A stretch of 64,000 nucleotides of DNA from Terriglobia bacterium (GTDB lineage Bacteria; Acidobacteriota; Terriglobia; Bryobacterales; Bryobacteraceae): NCBI GenBank assembly GCA_020073145.1, contig JAIQFS010000022.1, forward strand, positions 1 to 64,000. Reading direction: 5' to 3'. Below the pieces are notes generated by a model. It made no database searches, was not told where the DNA came from, and worked only from the letters and a program-made list of their open reading frames with translations. Positions 17,457 to 26,759 of this stretch are shown one piece after another. Both the position numbers and the translations under genes were made by a program. Position 1 is the stretch's first letter. The number at the start of each line of letters is the position of its first letter.

Positions 17457-18398
17457 ATGCCGCGTCTGTTTCTTTCTCGACGCTCGAGCCCGGAACTCCG
17501 CATGCGCCGTCGCTACGAAACGCTGGTGCCCGCGGCCCTCGTCCTTCTGGGCACGCCCTTCGCCTTCACCCAATTGGGCGCCCAGTGGCTGCAGTATCCC
17601 ACCACGGGCGTGCCCCGGAAGGCCGATGGCAGCGTGAACATGTCGGCCCCCGCGCCGCGGTTGGCGGACGGCAAGCCGGACTTCTCCGGAATCTGGGCCA
17701 CGGGCGAGCCCAATATTCGTCCATCGAGCGAATTGTCGAGTCCCACGACCGCGGTTGCCCCGAGAAAACCGCAGAGTTCCGACGACCGTCCCGCCGATCC
17801 CGGGGAGATCCGGGCCTCGCGCCAGATGGCCAACATTGGCGTCGATCTTCCGGGCGGCCTGCCCTATCAGCCGTGGCTCGTTCCCATCGTCAAGAAGCGC
17901 ACTGCCAACCTGGCGAAAGACGATCCACACATCCGATGCCTGCCGGATAACTTTCTGCGCGCATACGGGCTGCCGCATTTATTGAAGTTCGTCCACTCGC
18001 CGAAGCTCTTGGTGGTGCTTAACGAAAACAACGCCGGATACCGCCAGGTCTTCACCGACGCGCGGCCGTTGCCCCAGGATCCGGCGCCCTCGTGGCAGGG
18101 ATATTCATCGGGAAAATGGTCCGGCGATACGTTGGTGATCGACACAATCGGAGTGCGCAACGATACCTGGATCGACTGGAACGGCAGTGTGATCACCGAG
18201 GCCGCCAAAGTGCGGGAGCAGATCCGGCGCCCGGATTTCGGACACCTCGAAATCCAGGTCACGGTCGATGATCCCAAGGCGTATACCAAGCCTTGGACTG
18301 TCACTCTGCGGCAGAGCATCGTCGTCGACACCGAGTTAGTCGACGAAATCTGTCTGGAAAATGAGCAGTCTCTCCAGCACATGAAATCACTTCCGTAA
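17457..18398 (+). CDS. secreted protein of an expanded acidobacterial family (paralogue 3)
   Basis: This 313-residue protein is the near-duplicate of paralogue 1. It shares the unusual N-terminus (MPRLF, then ELR-RRYE-LVPAALVLLGT) and a nearly identical stretch from DPHIRCLP to the end. It differs by an insertion of about 25 residues after SGIWATGEPN. The function is unknown. An in-frame ATG at 17439 exists, but alignment with paralogue 1 and the conserved -10 box favour 17457. The DinB-like gene begins 12 bp after its stop, so the two probably form an operon. Confidence 0.85.
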   Translation: MPRLFLSRRSSPELRMRRRYETLVPAALVLLGTPFAFTQLGAQWLQYPTTGVPRKADGSVNMSAPAPRLADGKPDFSGIWATGEPNIRPSSELSSPTTAVAPRKPQSSDDRPADPGEIRASRQMANIGVDLPGGLPYQPWLVPIVKKRTANLAKDDPHIRCLPDNFLRAYGLPHLLKFVHSPKLLVVLNENNAGYRQVFTDARPLPQDPAPSWQGYSSGKWSGDTLVIDTIGVRNDTWIDWNGSVITEAAKVREQIRRPDFGHLEIQVTVDDPKAYTKPWTVTLRQSIVVDTELVDEICLENEQSLQHMKSLP

Positions 18399-18410
18399 GA
18401 CTGAGGTCCA

Positions 18411-18943
18411 ATGAAACGCATCTCCGTCGCCGCGCTCTTGTCATTTGCCGCGGTCTCCGCGCAGGCTCCCAACCCGCTCGTCCACGAAGCCCGCTTCTCC
18501 TGGACGATTGTCCGCGGCAACCTCACCAAGATGGCGGATAAGATGCCCGCCGAATTCTACAGTTTTCGCCCGACTCCTGAAATCGAGACGTTTGCCCAGC
18601 GCATGGCTCACATCGCCGGCGCCGACCTCGGGGTCTGCACCGGACTTCTCACGAACACGGCGCGTCCCTTCACCCGCGTGGGCGGAACCACCAAAGCCGA
18701 ACTCGTCGCCGCCCTGGCGCAAGCCGTCGACGCCTGCGATCATGCCTTCGACGCCACCACCGATCAGAACGCCTTCGAACAGGTCAGTTCGCGCCTCGGC
18801 GGGCCGTTCCCGCCCGAGCCCACCCGCAGCCGCCTCGCCACTCTCAATAAAATATGGTGCGCCACAGCAATGAGGTCTATGGATACATGTGCGTCTATCT
18901 GCGGCTGAAAGGCATCGTTCCCCCGTCCAGCTCGCCTGAGTAA
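18411..18943 (+). pseudogene. secreted DinB-like protein with a frameshift
   Basis: The first frame encodes a signal peptide and a four-helix DinB-like domain (residues 1-145, to LATLNK). It then runs into unrelated residues and stops at 18908. The missing end lies in another frame: HSNEVYGYMCVYLRLKGIVPP, ending at 18943. It matches the end of the intact relative at 30202-30780 (HSQDTYGQLVVYLRLNGITPP). One lost base in the AAAA run near 18848-18852 would restore the full frame. It may be a real mutation or a sequencing error. DinB-type proteins are metal-binding bundles that include thiol-dependent transferases; secreted ones have no assigned role. Confidence 0.75.
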
Positions 18944-19010
18944 TGGTGCAAGCTCCCATTTGCCCGGCGTGGCGGTCTATCATAGATAAAACGTTCCACC
19001 GGAGACTTCG

Positions 19011-19469
19011 ATGAAGAGAATGGACACGACTCGGATTGCCGTATCCGCCGCGCTGTTGCTCGCTGGCGCCGCACACGCCCAAGTGACGCTGAACTCCGTG
19101 CGAGTCGGCGCCAAAGATACCGCTGCCCTGGCGAAGTTCTATCAGGCCGCGTTCGGCATGCAGGAGGTTAATCGGATCGGCGCGGGCGCGGGACCGGAGA
19201 TCTTCGTGAATTTCGGCGCCACCGTCGACGCCGCCAAGGCCAACAAGAGTGAGCCGATCGTGCTCATGCATCGCGACTCCGACGACCTCAAGGACCCCAT
19301 CCCGCACATCATCCTCAACGTGAAGGACATGGCGGCGACGGTGACCGCCATCAAAGCCGCCGGCGGCTCGATGACCGGCGATCCCCGGCCCTTCGGAAAT
19401 ACGGGCATTGTCATCGGTATCGCGATCGACCCCGCCGGCAACCGCATCGAAATGATTCAACGGCCCTGA
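19011..19469 (+). CDS. secreted VOC-family protein, single module
   Basis: This 152-residue protein has a signal peptide (to AHAQ near residue 24) and one glyoxalase-fold module: VRVGAKDTAALAKFYQAAFGM, PHIILNVKDMAATVTAIKAAGG, and the terminal GIVIGIAIDPAGNRIEMIQ, which contains a typical metal-ligand glutamate. A single module must dimerise to build a site. The function is unknown. CGGAGA precedes the ATG, with a possible TATCAT/GATAAA -10 region about 30 nt upstream. It stands alone between the DinB-like gene and the FGE-like gene. Confidence 0.78.
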   Translation: MKRMDTTRIAVSAALLLAGAAHAQVTLNSVRVGAKDTAALAKFYQAAFGMQEVNRIGAGAGPEIFVNFGATVDAAKANKSEPIVLMHRDSDDLKDPIPHIILNVKDMAATVTAIKAAGGSMTGDPRPFGNTGIVIGIAIDPAGNRIEMIQRP

Positions 19470-19637
19470 CGCGGAACCAGTCCACGGGTTCGCTCCAGCG
19501 AGCGCCCACTCGGGCCGTGTTCCGATCTTTCGCTCCCCTGTCACCTGGGCGTTCCAGGAGACGTCTCTATCCGTGGGGAACTGCTGGCGAGGGGCCGCCC
19601 TGCCAGAATATACGTGCTCCGTGTCCTTGGGAACTCT

Positions 19638-20561
19638 ATGATCTCGGTCCGCATCGGATTCCTGATGTCCCTGGTTGCCGTCGCGCCCAGCCTCGCTGCT
19701 GCGCAAAGCCCGAATGCGTCCAAGGCGCCCGGCGGAGCGAAGAGCCCCACGTCCATCGAATTCGTGAAGATTGCTCCCGGCGAGTTCCTCATGGGCTGCG
19801 TGGAGGGCGACAAGGATTGCCTGGAAGACGAAGTGCCGACCCACCGCGTGCGTCTGACGAAGGGCTTCGAAATCGGCAAGTACGAAGTGACGCAAGCCCA
19901 ATGGGAAGCTGTGATGGGGCCCGGTTCCAATCCCAGCGACACAAAGGGCCCGCAGAACCCCGTGGATAGCGTGAACAAGGCCGACATCCACGCATTCCTC
20001 GACAAACTCAACGCGCGCGACGACGGCTACACCTATCGGCTGCCCACCGAAGCGGAGTGGGAATACGCCGCTCGTGCGGGCGCTCCCGACCCTCCGCGGG
20101 CTTCCCTGGGCGACTACGCTTGGTTCGCGGATAACTCCGATGATGAGTCGCATCCGGTGGGCTTGAAGAAACCGAACGCGTGGGGCCTGTACGACATGCT
20201 GGGCAACGTGCGCGAGTGGGCGGACGACCGCGCGGCCTACTACGACTACACCCCGCTGCCCGAGGTAAGCACCGATCCCAAGGGGCCGCAGCCGGGCCGG
20301 GGCCTGGGCGGCGGGCGCGGCTTTGGAGGCGGCGGCCGCGGCGGACCGGGCCGCGACGGCGCCGACCGCCCCCCCAAGGGTTTCGACGCGAGGGGGCGGC
20401 TGCTGATCAACGGCGGCGGATTCGAAGGGCTCCCCGTCTTCCGCGGCGGCGGTTGGGATAATTTCGCCCCCTACCTGCGCCTGTCGGCGCGCTACTACTA
20501 TTACGGGACGGATTTGAAGGTCGGCGACATCGGCTTCCGCGTGGTGCGGGAAGCGCTATAG
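19638..20561 (+). CDS. formylglycine-generating-enzyme-fold protein, secreted, lacking the catalytic Cys
   Basis: This roughly 307-residue protein has a signal peptide and an FGE-sulfatase (SUMF1) fold: VKIAPGEFLMGC, DEVPTHRVRLTKGFEIGKYEVTQAQW, YRLPTEAEWEYAARAG, NAWGLYDMLGNVREWADD and the final GDIGFRVVRE. A glycine/arginine-rich insert interrupts residues about 215-250. True formylglycine enzymes have a Cys before RSANR; here it reads YLRLSARYYYY, so sulfatase activation is unlikely. Many bacterial relatives use the fold for other chemistry or binding. No sulfatase gene is nearby. The start at 19638 is the best signal-peptide start; an ATG-less extension is open upstream. Confidence 0.8.
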   Translation: MISVRIGFLMSLVAVAPSLAAAQSPNASKAPGGAKSPTSIEFVKIAPGEFLMGCVEGDKDCLEDEVPTHRVRLTKGFEIGKYEVTQAQWEAVMGPGSNPSDTKGPQNPVDSVNKADIHAFLDKLNARDDGYTYRLPTEAEWEYAARAGAPDPPRASLGDYAWFADNSDDESHPVGLKKPNAWGLYDMLGNVREWADDRAAYYDYTPLPEVSTDPKGPQPGRGLGGGRGFGGGGRGGPGRDGADRPPKGFDARGRLLINGGGFEGLPVFRGGGWDNFAPYLRLSARYYYYGTDLKVGDIGFRVVREAL

Positions 20562-20579
20562 GATTGGTTGAGAATGCTC

Positions 20580-21029
20580 ATGAGGCAACTACGGTTATGG
20601 TTCTCGCTCGGCGCTTGCTTGCTGGGCGCTTCGATTCCGATGGCCGCTCATCACTCCTTCCAGGCCGAGTACGACGATGGGAAGCCCATCACCTTGACCG
20701 GCAAGGTGACCAAGGTATCGCCCGACAACCCGCACGGCTGGCTGTATCTGGACGTGAAAAACGATCGGGGCCGGGTCATCAACTGGGCTCTCGAACTGCC
20801 CCCGCCGAACGTTCTGTATCGCAACGGCTTCAGCACCTCGGTGTACAAAGCCATGGAGGAGGCGCACGAAGAGATCACGGTGACCGCGTTCCAGGCCAAG
20901 GATGGCGCGAAGCACGCCTGGGCCGCCGGCCTGACGCGCAGCGACGGCAAGACGGTCATCACACTCGGCGGGCTCCCCCAACAGCCCTACAGCGCCAAGC
21001 CGAACGGCGACCGCAAAGTGAATCACTGA
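20580..21029 (+). CDS. DUF6152 family secreted protein
   Basis: This 149-residue protein has a signal peptide ending AAHHSF, followed by the DUF6152 signature: AEYDDGKPITLTGKVTKV, NPHGWLYLDVKNDRG, and YRNGFSTSVY near the middle. The paired histidines right after the signal peptide are a constant of the family and could bind metal. The function is unknown. Two relatives lie at 52886-53305 and at the right edge. In all three cases a member of the secreted paralogue family is close by (here the convergent gene ending at 21057). Starts at 20574 and 20580 are both possible. Confidence 0.8.
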   Translation: MRQLRLWFSLGACLLGASIPMAAHHSFQAEYDDGKPITLTGKVTKVSPDNPHGWLYLDVKNDRGRVINWALELPPPNVLYRNGFSTSVYKAMEEAHEEITVTAFQAKDGAKHAWAAGLTRSDGKTVITLGGLPQQPYSAKPNGDRKVNH

Positions 21030-21056
21030 GCGGCGGCCCTCTCTGGCCCGCCTTTC

Positions 21057-21911
21057 TTACTTCACCATGTGCGCGCGATCCTTCTCGTTCTGATTGCAGA
21101 ACATCTCGAAGATATCGTTGTCAGGCACAAGGTTGTAGGCAATTTTCACCGTGAAGTTCCGCGCGTACATCGCCGGATCGTCGAAAGTCATCTCGGTATC
21201 CAGATGGCCGAAGTCGCGACGGCGGAAGCGCTCCGTCACGTGCATGTCTTCACTGCGCGGATGCCCAAAGGCATCGAGCGGCGTCCGGTCGTTGAATCCG
21301 CGCGACTCCACCACGAAGGTGTCGCCCTCCCAGCGGCCCGTGGAATATCCCAGATACGCCGGAAACTCGAACGTCGCCGGAAATGCGCGCCCGTCGGTGA
21401 AGATCTGGCGGCGGAGGTTGTCCACTTCGTACAGAATCATCGTCTCTTTGGGCGCTTGCACGAATTTGAACGGCTCGGCCAGCAGTCCGGCCACCGGCCA
21501 GCCATACTCGCCGTGACAAACGTTGGTCACCTGCTGCTCGGCTTTGCGCTTCTTCATGAACGCCTCGGCAGCCGGCGTGAGAGGGGACTCTTCGGGCTTG
21601 AAATCGACCAGGATGTTGAGCGCGTACTTGTGCACCGATTCGAGCTCCATTCCGATCAGAGCCGCTTTGGACTCGGCCTCGTACGCGGTGCCGAACATGC
21701 GTTTGAACTCGGCGGGCGTCGTGATCTCGTGCTCCCACACGCCCGTCAGATCGGGCTTGCCATCGGGAGCGTGCGGCGCAGGAGCGGAGAGGTTCGGTTT
21801 CCCGTCTTTCAGCCGCGGCGTTCCCGGCACCGTATAGTTGAGCCATTGGGAGCCCGCGCTCATGGGAAGCAAAAGGGCCGCCAGGAGCAGCCGCGAACAA
21901 GTCACTTTCAT
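21057..21911 (-). CDS. secreted protein of an expanded acidobacterial family (paralogue 4)
   Basis: This 284-residue member has a signal peptide (to about residue 22), WLNYTVPGTPRLKDGKPNL, APHAPDGKPDLTGVWEHE, a longer middle with EAFMKKRKAEQQVTNVCHGEYG, then GYSTGRWEGDTFVVESRGFNDRT, DFGHLDTEMTFDDPAMYARNF and a C-terminus ending HMVK. It is more distant from copies 1 and 3 than they are from each other. The function is unknown. The ATG at 21911 gives a normal signal peptide. It lies convergent to the DUF6152 gene and downstream of the TonB receptor on the same strand. Confidence 0.85.
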   Translation of the reverse strand: MKVTCSRLLLAALLLPMSAGSQWLNYTVPGTPRLKDGKPNLSAPAPHAPDGKPDLTGVWEHEITTPAEFKRMFGTAYEAESKAALIGMELESVHKYALNILVDFKPEESPLTPAAEAFMKKRKAEQQVTNVCHGEYGWPVAGLLAEPFKFVQAPKETMILYEVDNLRRQIFTDGRAFPATFEFPAYLGYSTGRWEGDTFVVESRGFNDRTPLDAFGHPRSEDMHVTERFRRRDFGHLDTEMTFDDPAMYARNFTVKIAYNLVPDNDIFEMFCNQNEKDRAHMVK

Positions 21912-22068
21912 GGGATCCAAGACTCGATTCTATGCAACGGCCCGGCGCCCTGCAAGCGCAGGCGCTCGAAGTATCAGGATGCGATGCGAAGGCGTCCCCT
22001 TCGGGGCAACGCCGGGAAGTTCGCTACCCATCCGCGAACTACTCGGCGCAGGGTTGTGCTTTGCGATG

Positions 22069-25000
22069 CTAGAACAGTAACTTCAAGGCAAGCTGGATCT
22101 GCCGGGACGAGGTGGTGGTCGCCGTGATCTTGCCGAACGTCGGGTTCGGATTCCCGCCGCCGTTGGGAGTAGCCGTGAACGCGCCGGCAATGGGCAGGGC
22201 GAAGTTGGCGTGGTTCAGCAGATTGAAGAACTCGGCGCGGAACTGAAGCCGGGTCTGCTCTTTGATGGTCGTCTCCTTGATGACCGAGTAGTCCAGGTTG
22301 ACAATGCCTGGACCGGCCAAAAAGTCTCTTTGCAGGTTCCCAAACGTGCCGGGCGCCGGTAGCGAGAATCCGGCCGGGTTGACCCACTGCGTCACTTTGT
22401 CTTGCATGATTTGATCCCTCGGCATGACGAGGTTCGGCCGCTCGCTGCCGGCAATCCCGTTTCCGGCTTGGTCGAAGCCGACGGTCACATTCCACGGCGC
22501 GCCGCTTTGCGCGGTCACTCCGCCGCTCATCTGCCATCCTTTGACCAAAATGTTCTGCTTGAACGGGAACGCGTAGACTCCGCTCAAGTGGAACACGTGC
22601 GGCCGGTCGAACAGGCACCGCCCGCGGTCATACGAACCATTCAGCGGAACGGACCAGGGGATGCCGCCTTCCAAGCCGTACGTGCCGGAGGCATCGTCCA
22701 TGCACTTCGACCAGGTGTAGGAAAGCTGGCTTTGCACGCCGTGCGAGAAGCGCCGGTTCAACCCAACCTGCAACGAATGGTAATTCGAGTCGGCAATGGG
22801 CGCTTCGCTGTTCAAAGCGGCGCCTGCTGGATTGAGCCGCGGGTTGGGTGCGATGCCGCTCCGCGCCGCGCCGAACGGGACACCATATACCGACGCACCG
22901 TTGACCACTGTCGGCAGCACGGGATTGATATCGCGAGCGCCATAGAGATGCACGCCCCGCGAGCCTACATAGCCGACGGTCAAACTGGTCGATTCGAACA
23001 GCTGGTGCTGAATGTTGAAATTCCACTGATACATGTGGGGCGTGACGGTCGTGTTATAGTCCACGCCCACGAGCTGTGCCGGCGGCGGCAGCGCGCCCGG
23101 GAAGGGATTCGGGAACGAGGGCGCCCCGAAAATGAAAGCGAGCGCGTAGGGCGGGTTGAAGTAGTACCCGGACGCGTAACTGCGCGCGCGAATCGGATCG
23201 TAAAAAATTCCGGCCCCGGCGCGGATCGCCGTCCTATGATCGCCGAAAGGATCCCAAGCAAATCCGATTCGCGGATCGATGTTGTGCACCGCAGGATTCG
23301 ATTTGAAGACGTTGGGCACCTTCTGGAACGTTCCGAAAGGTGGGTTGATGAGCGTGTTCAGCGTGTGCACGTTGGTGGTGGGATTGGTCACATATTCGTA
23401 GCGGACGCCGACGTTGATCGTCAGCTTCGGAAGCACCTTCCACTCGTCGTGGATGTATAGGTCCAATTCCCGTTCGCGAAAGTCGCGATAGGAGTCCGTC
23501 AACCCGGGCTCCGGCCCCTGAAACGAGCTGGGCTGGGCCTGCAGGAACGGGATCAGGCCCGGAAAGGTGTAGAAGCCGCCCCACCATCCTTGCTGCTGGA
23601 AGTTGCTCTGGACACGGTCCAGGGTTACGCCGAAGCGGAGGCTGTGGGCGCCGCGCGTCCAGAAGACGTCATCTGAAAGAGGGAATTTGTTTTGCACTTC
23701 CAGAAGCGGCGCGAAGATGCTGGTGCCGATCGACGATAAGCCGGTGATGTTCACTCCGCCGTTCTGGTGCCGCTCGGGAAAGAAGTCCAGTGCGGGGGTC
23801 TGGTCTGGTTTGGCTTGCACGTCCGTCTCGCGGCTGCGGGTGAAGCTGAAGCGCAACAGGTTCACCATCGACGGTGAAATCACGCGGCGATACTCGACGC
23901 TCGCGAACTGGTTGCGGGTGGAGCCGACTTCCGGCCAGCGCGGTGGCAACGGCGAGCCCAGAAAAGGCAATGTGGTGTCACCGTAGTCCCGCACGTAGCG
24001 CACGAACAGCGAATCCTTGCTCGACATCGTGTAGTCGATCCGCGCCAGCAGGTAGTTCTCGTTGCCGGTCGTGGTGTCCACTTCGGGGACCTGAACGATG
24101 CCGGTGGGGGACGTTAACGTGGTTGCCGGATAAAGGTCCAGGATGGGCTTAACCAGGGGATTGACGCCGACGTTCACTCCGTTCACGATTCCCAGGTGCG
24201 CGTTGGCGTCGGGAATCAGCCCAACGAAGGTCTGACCCAGGGACTTGCGAAGCTCTTCGTCGTTGACGAAAAAGAACAGCTTGTCCTTCTTGATCGGCCC
24301 GCCCAGACTGCCGCCAAACTGATTTTGCCGGAACGCGGGTTTCTTGGAGCCGGTTGAGTTGTCGAAGAAGTTCGCGGCGTCCAGAGCGCTGTTGCGCAGA
24401 AACTCATAGGCGGACCCATGGAAGGCGTTCGTGCCGGACTTGCTGACCGCATTCACCACGGAGCCATTGCCGCCGAATTGCGCGCTATAGGTATTGGTGA
24501 GAACCGAGAACTCGGAGATCGCCTCGATGCCCAGCGTCGTGCCCATCACGCCCGATCCGGAGCCATGGTTCCAGAAGCCTTGAATATTGGTGCTGTCCAA
24601 AAGATAGGCTTGGCCTTCCGCGCGCGCACCGGAAACGGCAAAGTTGTTCTGGACCCCGTAAAGGAGGTTTGCCCCGCCGTTTCCGATTTGCGATCCTCCC
24701 GACACGCCGGGCACCAACGTCACCAGGTCGGTGAAGTTGCGGCCGTTCAGCGGCAGGTCGTTAATTTGCTTCTGCGACACGAAGGAGGACACCGCCGTCG
24801 ACAGCGTATCGACTTGCGAAACCTCGGCCTCCACGGTGACCGTCTGCTGGGCCTGTCCCACCGCCAGCGAAAAATCCACCACGGCTTGTGCGCCCACAGT
24901 CAGGGTGATGCCGCGGCGCACCGTGGTTTGGAAACCCTGCGCGGTCGCCTGCGCTTCATAATTCCCGATGGGAAGATCCGCAATGGTGTAGCGGCCCTGA

Positions 25001-25218
25001 GCATCGGTCGCCACTTGCCGCTCCTGGTCGGTTCCCACATTCTTCACGCGAACGGAGGCATTGGGAACGACGGCCCCGGCGGAATCCGTCACGGTGCCGA
25101 GGACCGCGGCGTTGGTCGAGCCTTGGGCATTCATCCGGTCGGGCAAGAAAAACCCGAGGCCGGCCAGCATCGCCGCCACTGCAAAGAAGTGCTTAGAACT
25201 GCGAAGTCTTAGGCGCAT
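22069..25218 (-). CDS. TonB-dependent receptor, Oar-like
   Basis: This 1049-residue outer-membrane protein shows a signal peptide, an N-terminal carboxypeptidase-regulatory-like beta-sandwich (about residues 30-110: GTVTDSAGAVVPNASVRV, DLPIGNYEAQATAQGFQ), and a plug domain with INDLPLNGRNFTDLVTLVPGV. A long beta-barrel follows and ends in the aromatic residue of QLALKLLF, as expected for barrel insertion. Acidobacteria carry many such Oar-like receptors, thought to import large or complex substrates with TonB-ExbBD energy. No SusD partner is present. The ATG at 25218 is preferred to the GTG at 25227 for the signal peptide. The ligand is unknown; nearby carbohydrate enzymes make a glycan plausible. 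Confidence 0.9.
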   Translation of the reverse strand: MRLRLRSSKHFFAVAAMLAGLGFFLPDRMNAQGSTNAAVLGTVTDSAGAVVPNASVRVKNVGTDQERQVATDAQGRYTIADLPIGNYEAQATAQGFQTTVRRGITLTVGAQAVVDFSLAVGQAQQTVTVEAEVSQVDTLSTAVSSFVSQKQINDLPLNGRNFTDLVTLVPGVSGGSQIGNGGANLLYGVQNNFAVSGARAEGQAYLLDSTNIQGFWNHGSGSGVMGTTLGIEAISEFSVLTNTYSAQFGGNGSVVNAVSKSGTNAFHGSAYEFLRNSALDAANFFDNSTGSKKPAFRQNQFGGSLGGPIKKDKLFFFVNDEELRKSLGQTFVGLIPDANAHLGIVNGVNVGVNPLVKPILDLYPATTLTSPTGIVQVPEVDTTTGNENYLLARIDYTMSSKDSLFVRYVRDYGDTTLPFLGSPLPPRWPEVGSTRNQFASVEYRRVISPSMVNLLRFSFTRSRETDVQAKPDQTPALDFFPERHQNGGVNITGLSSIGTSIFAPLLEVQNKFPLSDDVFWTRGAHSLRFGVTLDRVQSNFQQQGWWGGFYTFPGLIPFLQAQPSSFQGPEPGLTDSYRDFRERELDLYIHDEWKVLPKLTINVGVRYEYVTNPTTNVHTLNTLINPPFGTFQKVPNVFKSNPAVHNIDPRIGFAWDPFGDHRTAIRAGAGIFYDPIRARSYASGYYFNPPYALAFIFGAPSFPNPFPGALPPPAQLVGVDYNTTVTPHMYQWNFNIQHQLFESTSLTVGYVGSRGVHLYGARDINPVLPTVVNGASVYGVPFGAARSGIAPNPRLNPAGAALNSEAPIADSNYHSLQVGLNRRFSHGVQSQLSYTWSKCMDDASGTYGLEGGIPWSVPLNGSYDRGRCLFDRPHVFHLSGVYAFPFKQNILVKGWQMSGGVTAQSGAPWNVTVGFDQAGNGIAGSERPNLVMPRDQIMQDKVTQWVNPAGFSLPAPGTFGNLQRDFLAGPGIVNLDYSVIKETTIKEQTRLQFRAEFFNLLNHANFALPIAGAFTATPNGGGNPNPTFGKITATTTSSRQIQLALKLLF

Positions 25219-25384
25219 TGAAATCACCCCGATTCAAGCGAGACTATGCGTTTGGCATCATGAAGTCAATGCCGGAAATATGATAGGACTCATCAGCAGA
25301 AGTGATAGTTCTGCCGGCGAGAAGCCGGGCGCCAATCCCGCGCCGTCTCCGGCAGATTGGTCCCGGGCGGGCCATCTTGCCGCG

Positions 25385-25390
25385 TATAGT
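25385..25390 (+). promoter_or_regulatory. -10-like box of a probable leaderless promoter
   Basis: TATAGT lies 6 nt before the ATG at 25397. No ribosome-binding site is present between the two. Confidence 0.4.
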
Positions 25391-25396
25391 GTATTC

Positions 25397-26557
25397 ATGA
25401 GGCATCTTCTCTTCACCGTCCTGATCGCGGCTGCGCTCGTGCGCGGGCAGGCGAACGTCATCGATCTTCCCCGTGCCCCGTTGGGCGATGGTCCCTTCCT
25501 CTTCGATACCGCCGAGCAGCACAAAATCAAGGTCACCGTCATGACCAAGTCGCTCGACCGGCCGTTCGGTATGGCGTTTCTTCCCGGCGGCAATATTCTG
25601 GTGAGCGAACGCGGCGGCAAGCTGCGCATCGTTCGTGATGGTGTCCTCGACCCGCAACCGATCGGCGGGGTTCCCAGAGTTAACGCCCGCGCCAACGCCG
25701 GCCTCTACGATTTCGTCCTGCATCCTCAATACGCCCAAAATCGATGGATCTATTTCGCCTTTAGCAAGCCGGGCGAAGGCAATCTATCCGCCACCGTTCT
25801 CGCGCGCGGCAAGTTGCAGGGCAATACCCTGACGCAAGTCCAGGAGCTCTACAGCACTGAGCCCGGAACCAACGTGGGCGGTTCCCGTCTGGCCTTTGCG
25901 CACGATGGCACGATTCTGATGACGACGCCCGCGGCCGGCGTTGTCGAGAAGGCGCAAGACCCCATGAGCGCCTACGGCAAGGTGCTTCGCCTGAAGGACG
26001 ATGGCAGCATTCCGCCCGACAATCCCTTCGTTGGCAAGCCCGGGTATCGCCCGGAAATCTATACGCTGGGCCACCGCGATCAACTCGGCCTGGTGGTTCA
26101 TCCGTCCGGCACCATCTTCAATGCCGAGCACGGACCGAATGGCGGGGACGAGGTGAACCTGCTCAAGCCCGGCGCGAACTACGGCTGGCCGGTGATCAGT
26201 TTCGGCCGCCAATATGACGGTACGCGCATCCCCACTTATAAAGAAGGTATGGAGATTCCGCAAATCGTGTGGGTGCCTTCCATCGGGCCATCCGGAATCA
26301 TGTTCTACACCGGAGACAAATTCCCCGCCTGGAAAAACAACCTGTTCGTGGGCAGTGCGCGCTATGGCGAGATCCGCGGGTTTGGCCACCTGGAGCGGGT
26401 CGTCTTGAACGACAAGTTCGAAGACATCCGCCGCGAAATGCTTCTCGGCGACCTGCACCAGCGCTTCCGGGATGTGCGCCAAGGCCCGGACGGCAACATT
26501 TATGCCCTAACCGATCAGGAAGTGGGCGCGCTGCTTCGGATCGAGCCAGCGCCCTAG
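25397..26557 (+). CDS. PQQ-dependent aldose-type sugar dehydrogenase
   Basis: This 386-residue secreted enzyme belongs to the soluble glucose/sorbosone dehydrogenase family (YliI-like six-bladed propeller). Landmarks are LDRPFGMAFLPGGNILVSERGGKLRI near residue 55, GLYDFVLHPQYAQNRWIYFAFS, GHRDQLGLVVHPSGTIFNAEHGPNGGDEVN, and GANYGWPVISFG. The histidine and arginine in the GHRDQLG segment correspond to cofactor- and substrate-site residues in this family. It oxidises free sugars at C1 in the periplasm. The start is fixed by the signal peptide MRHLLFTVLIAAALVRGQ. It stands alone between the divergent TonB receptor gene and a decayed ankyrin gene. Confidence 0.88.
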   Translation: MRHLLFTVLIAAALVRGQANVIDLPRAPLGDGPFLFDTAEQHKIKVTVMTKSLDRPFGMAFLPGGNILVSERGGKLRIVRDGVLDPQPIGGVPRVNARANAGLYDFVLHPQYAQNRWIYFAFSKPGEGNLSATVLARGKLQGNTLTQVQELYSTEPGTNVGGSRLAFAHDGTILMTTPAAGVVEKAQDPMSAYGKVLRLKDDGSIPPDNPFVGKPGYRPEIYTLGHRDQLGLVVHPSGTIFNAEHGPNGGDEVNLLKPGANYGWPVISFGRQYDGTRIPTYKEGMEIPQIVWVPSIGPSGIMFYTGDKFPAWKNNLFVGSARYGEIRGFGHLERVVLNDKFEDIRREMLLGDLHQRFRDVRQGPDGNIYALTDQEVGALLRIEPAP

Positions 26558-26759
26558 GATTAGACGCAGGATCAAGCGGCCTCTGGTATGCTGGCAGGTG
26601 GCGCGCGGGGCGCCATCCAGGTCCGCGGGAAGGACTGCGTCCACTCCGCACTTGCTCGCAAGCAGCGATCGCGACATGAACTCTTTTCTTGCCCGGTAAC
26701 AGCGGACCGCGGGCACCGATTGTGCCACGCCGCAAGGCGGGGCCAGGAAAGGAGCTCAT

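Noticed and set aside
19638-20561. A sulfatase-maturation gene
   Set aside because: The active-site cysteine segment is missing and no sulfatase gene lies in the window.
22402-23460. A 352-codon frame opposite the TonB receptor gene
   Set aside because: It is a shadow of the receptor's codon bias, with no motif or start site.
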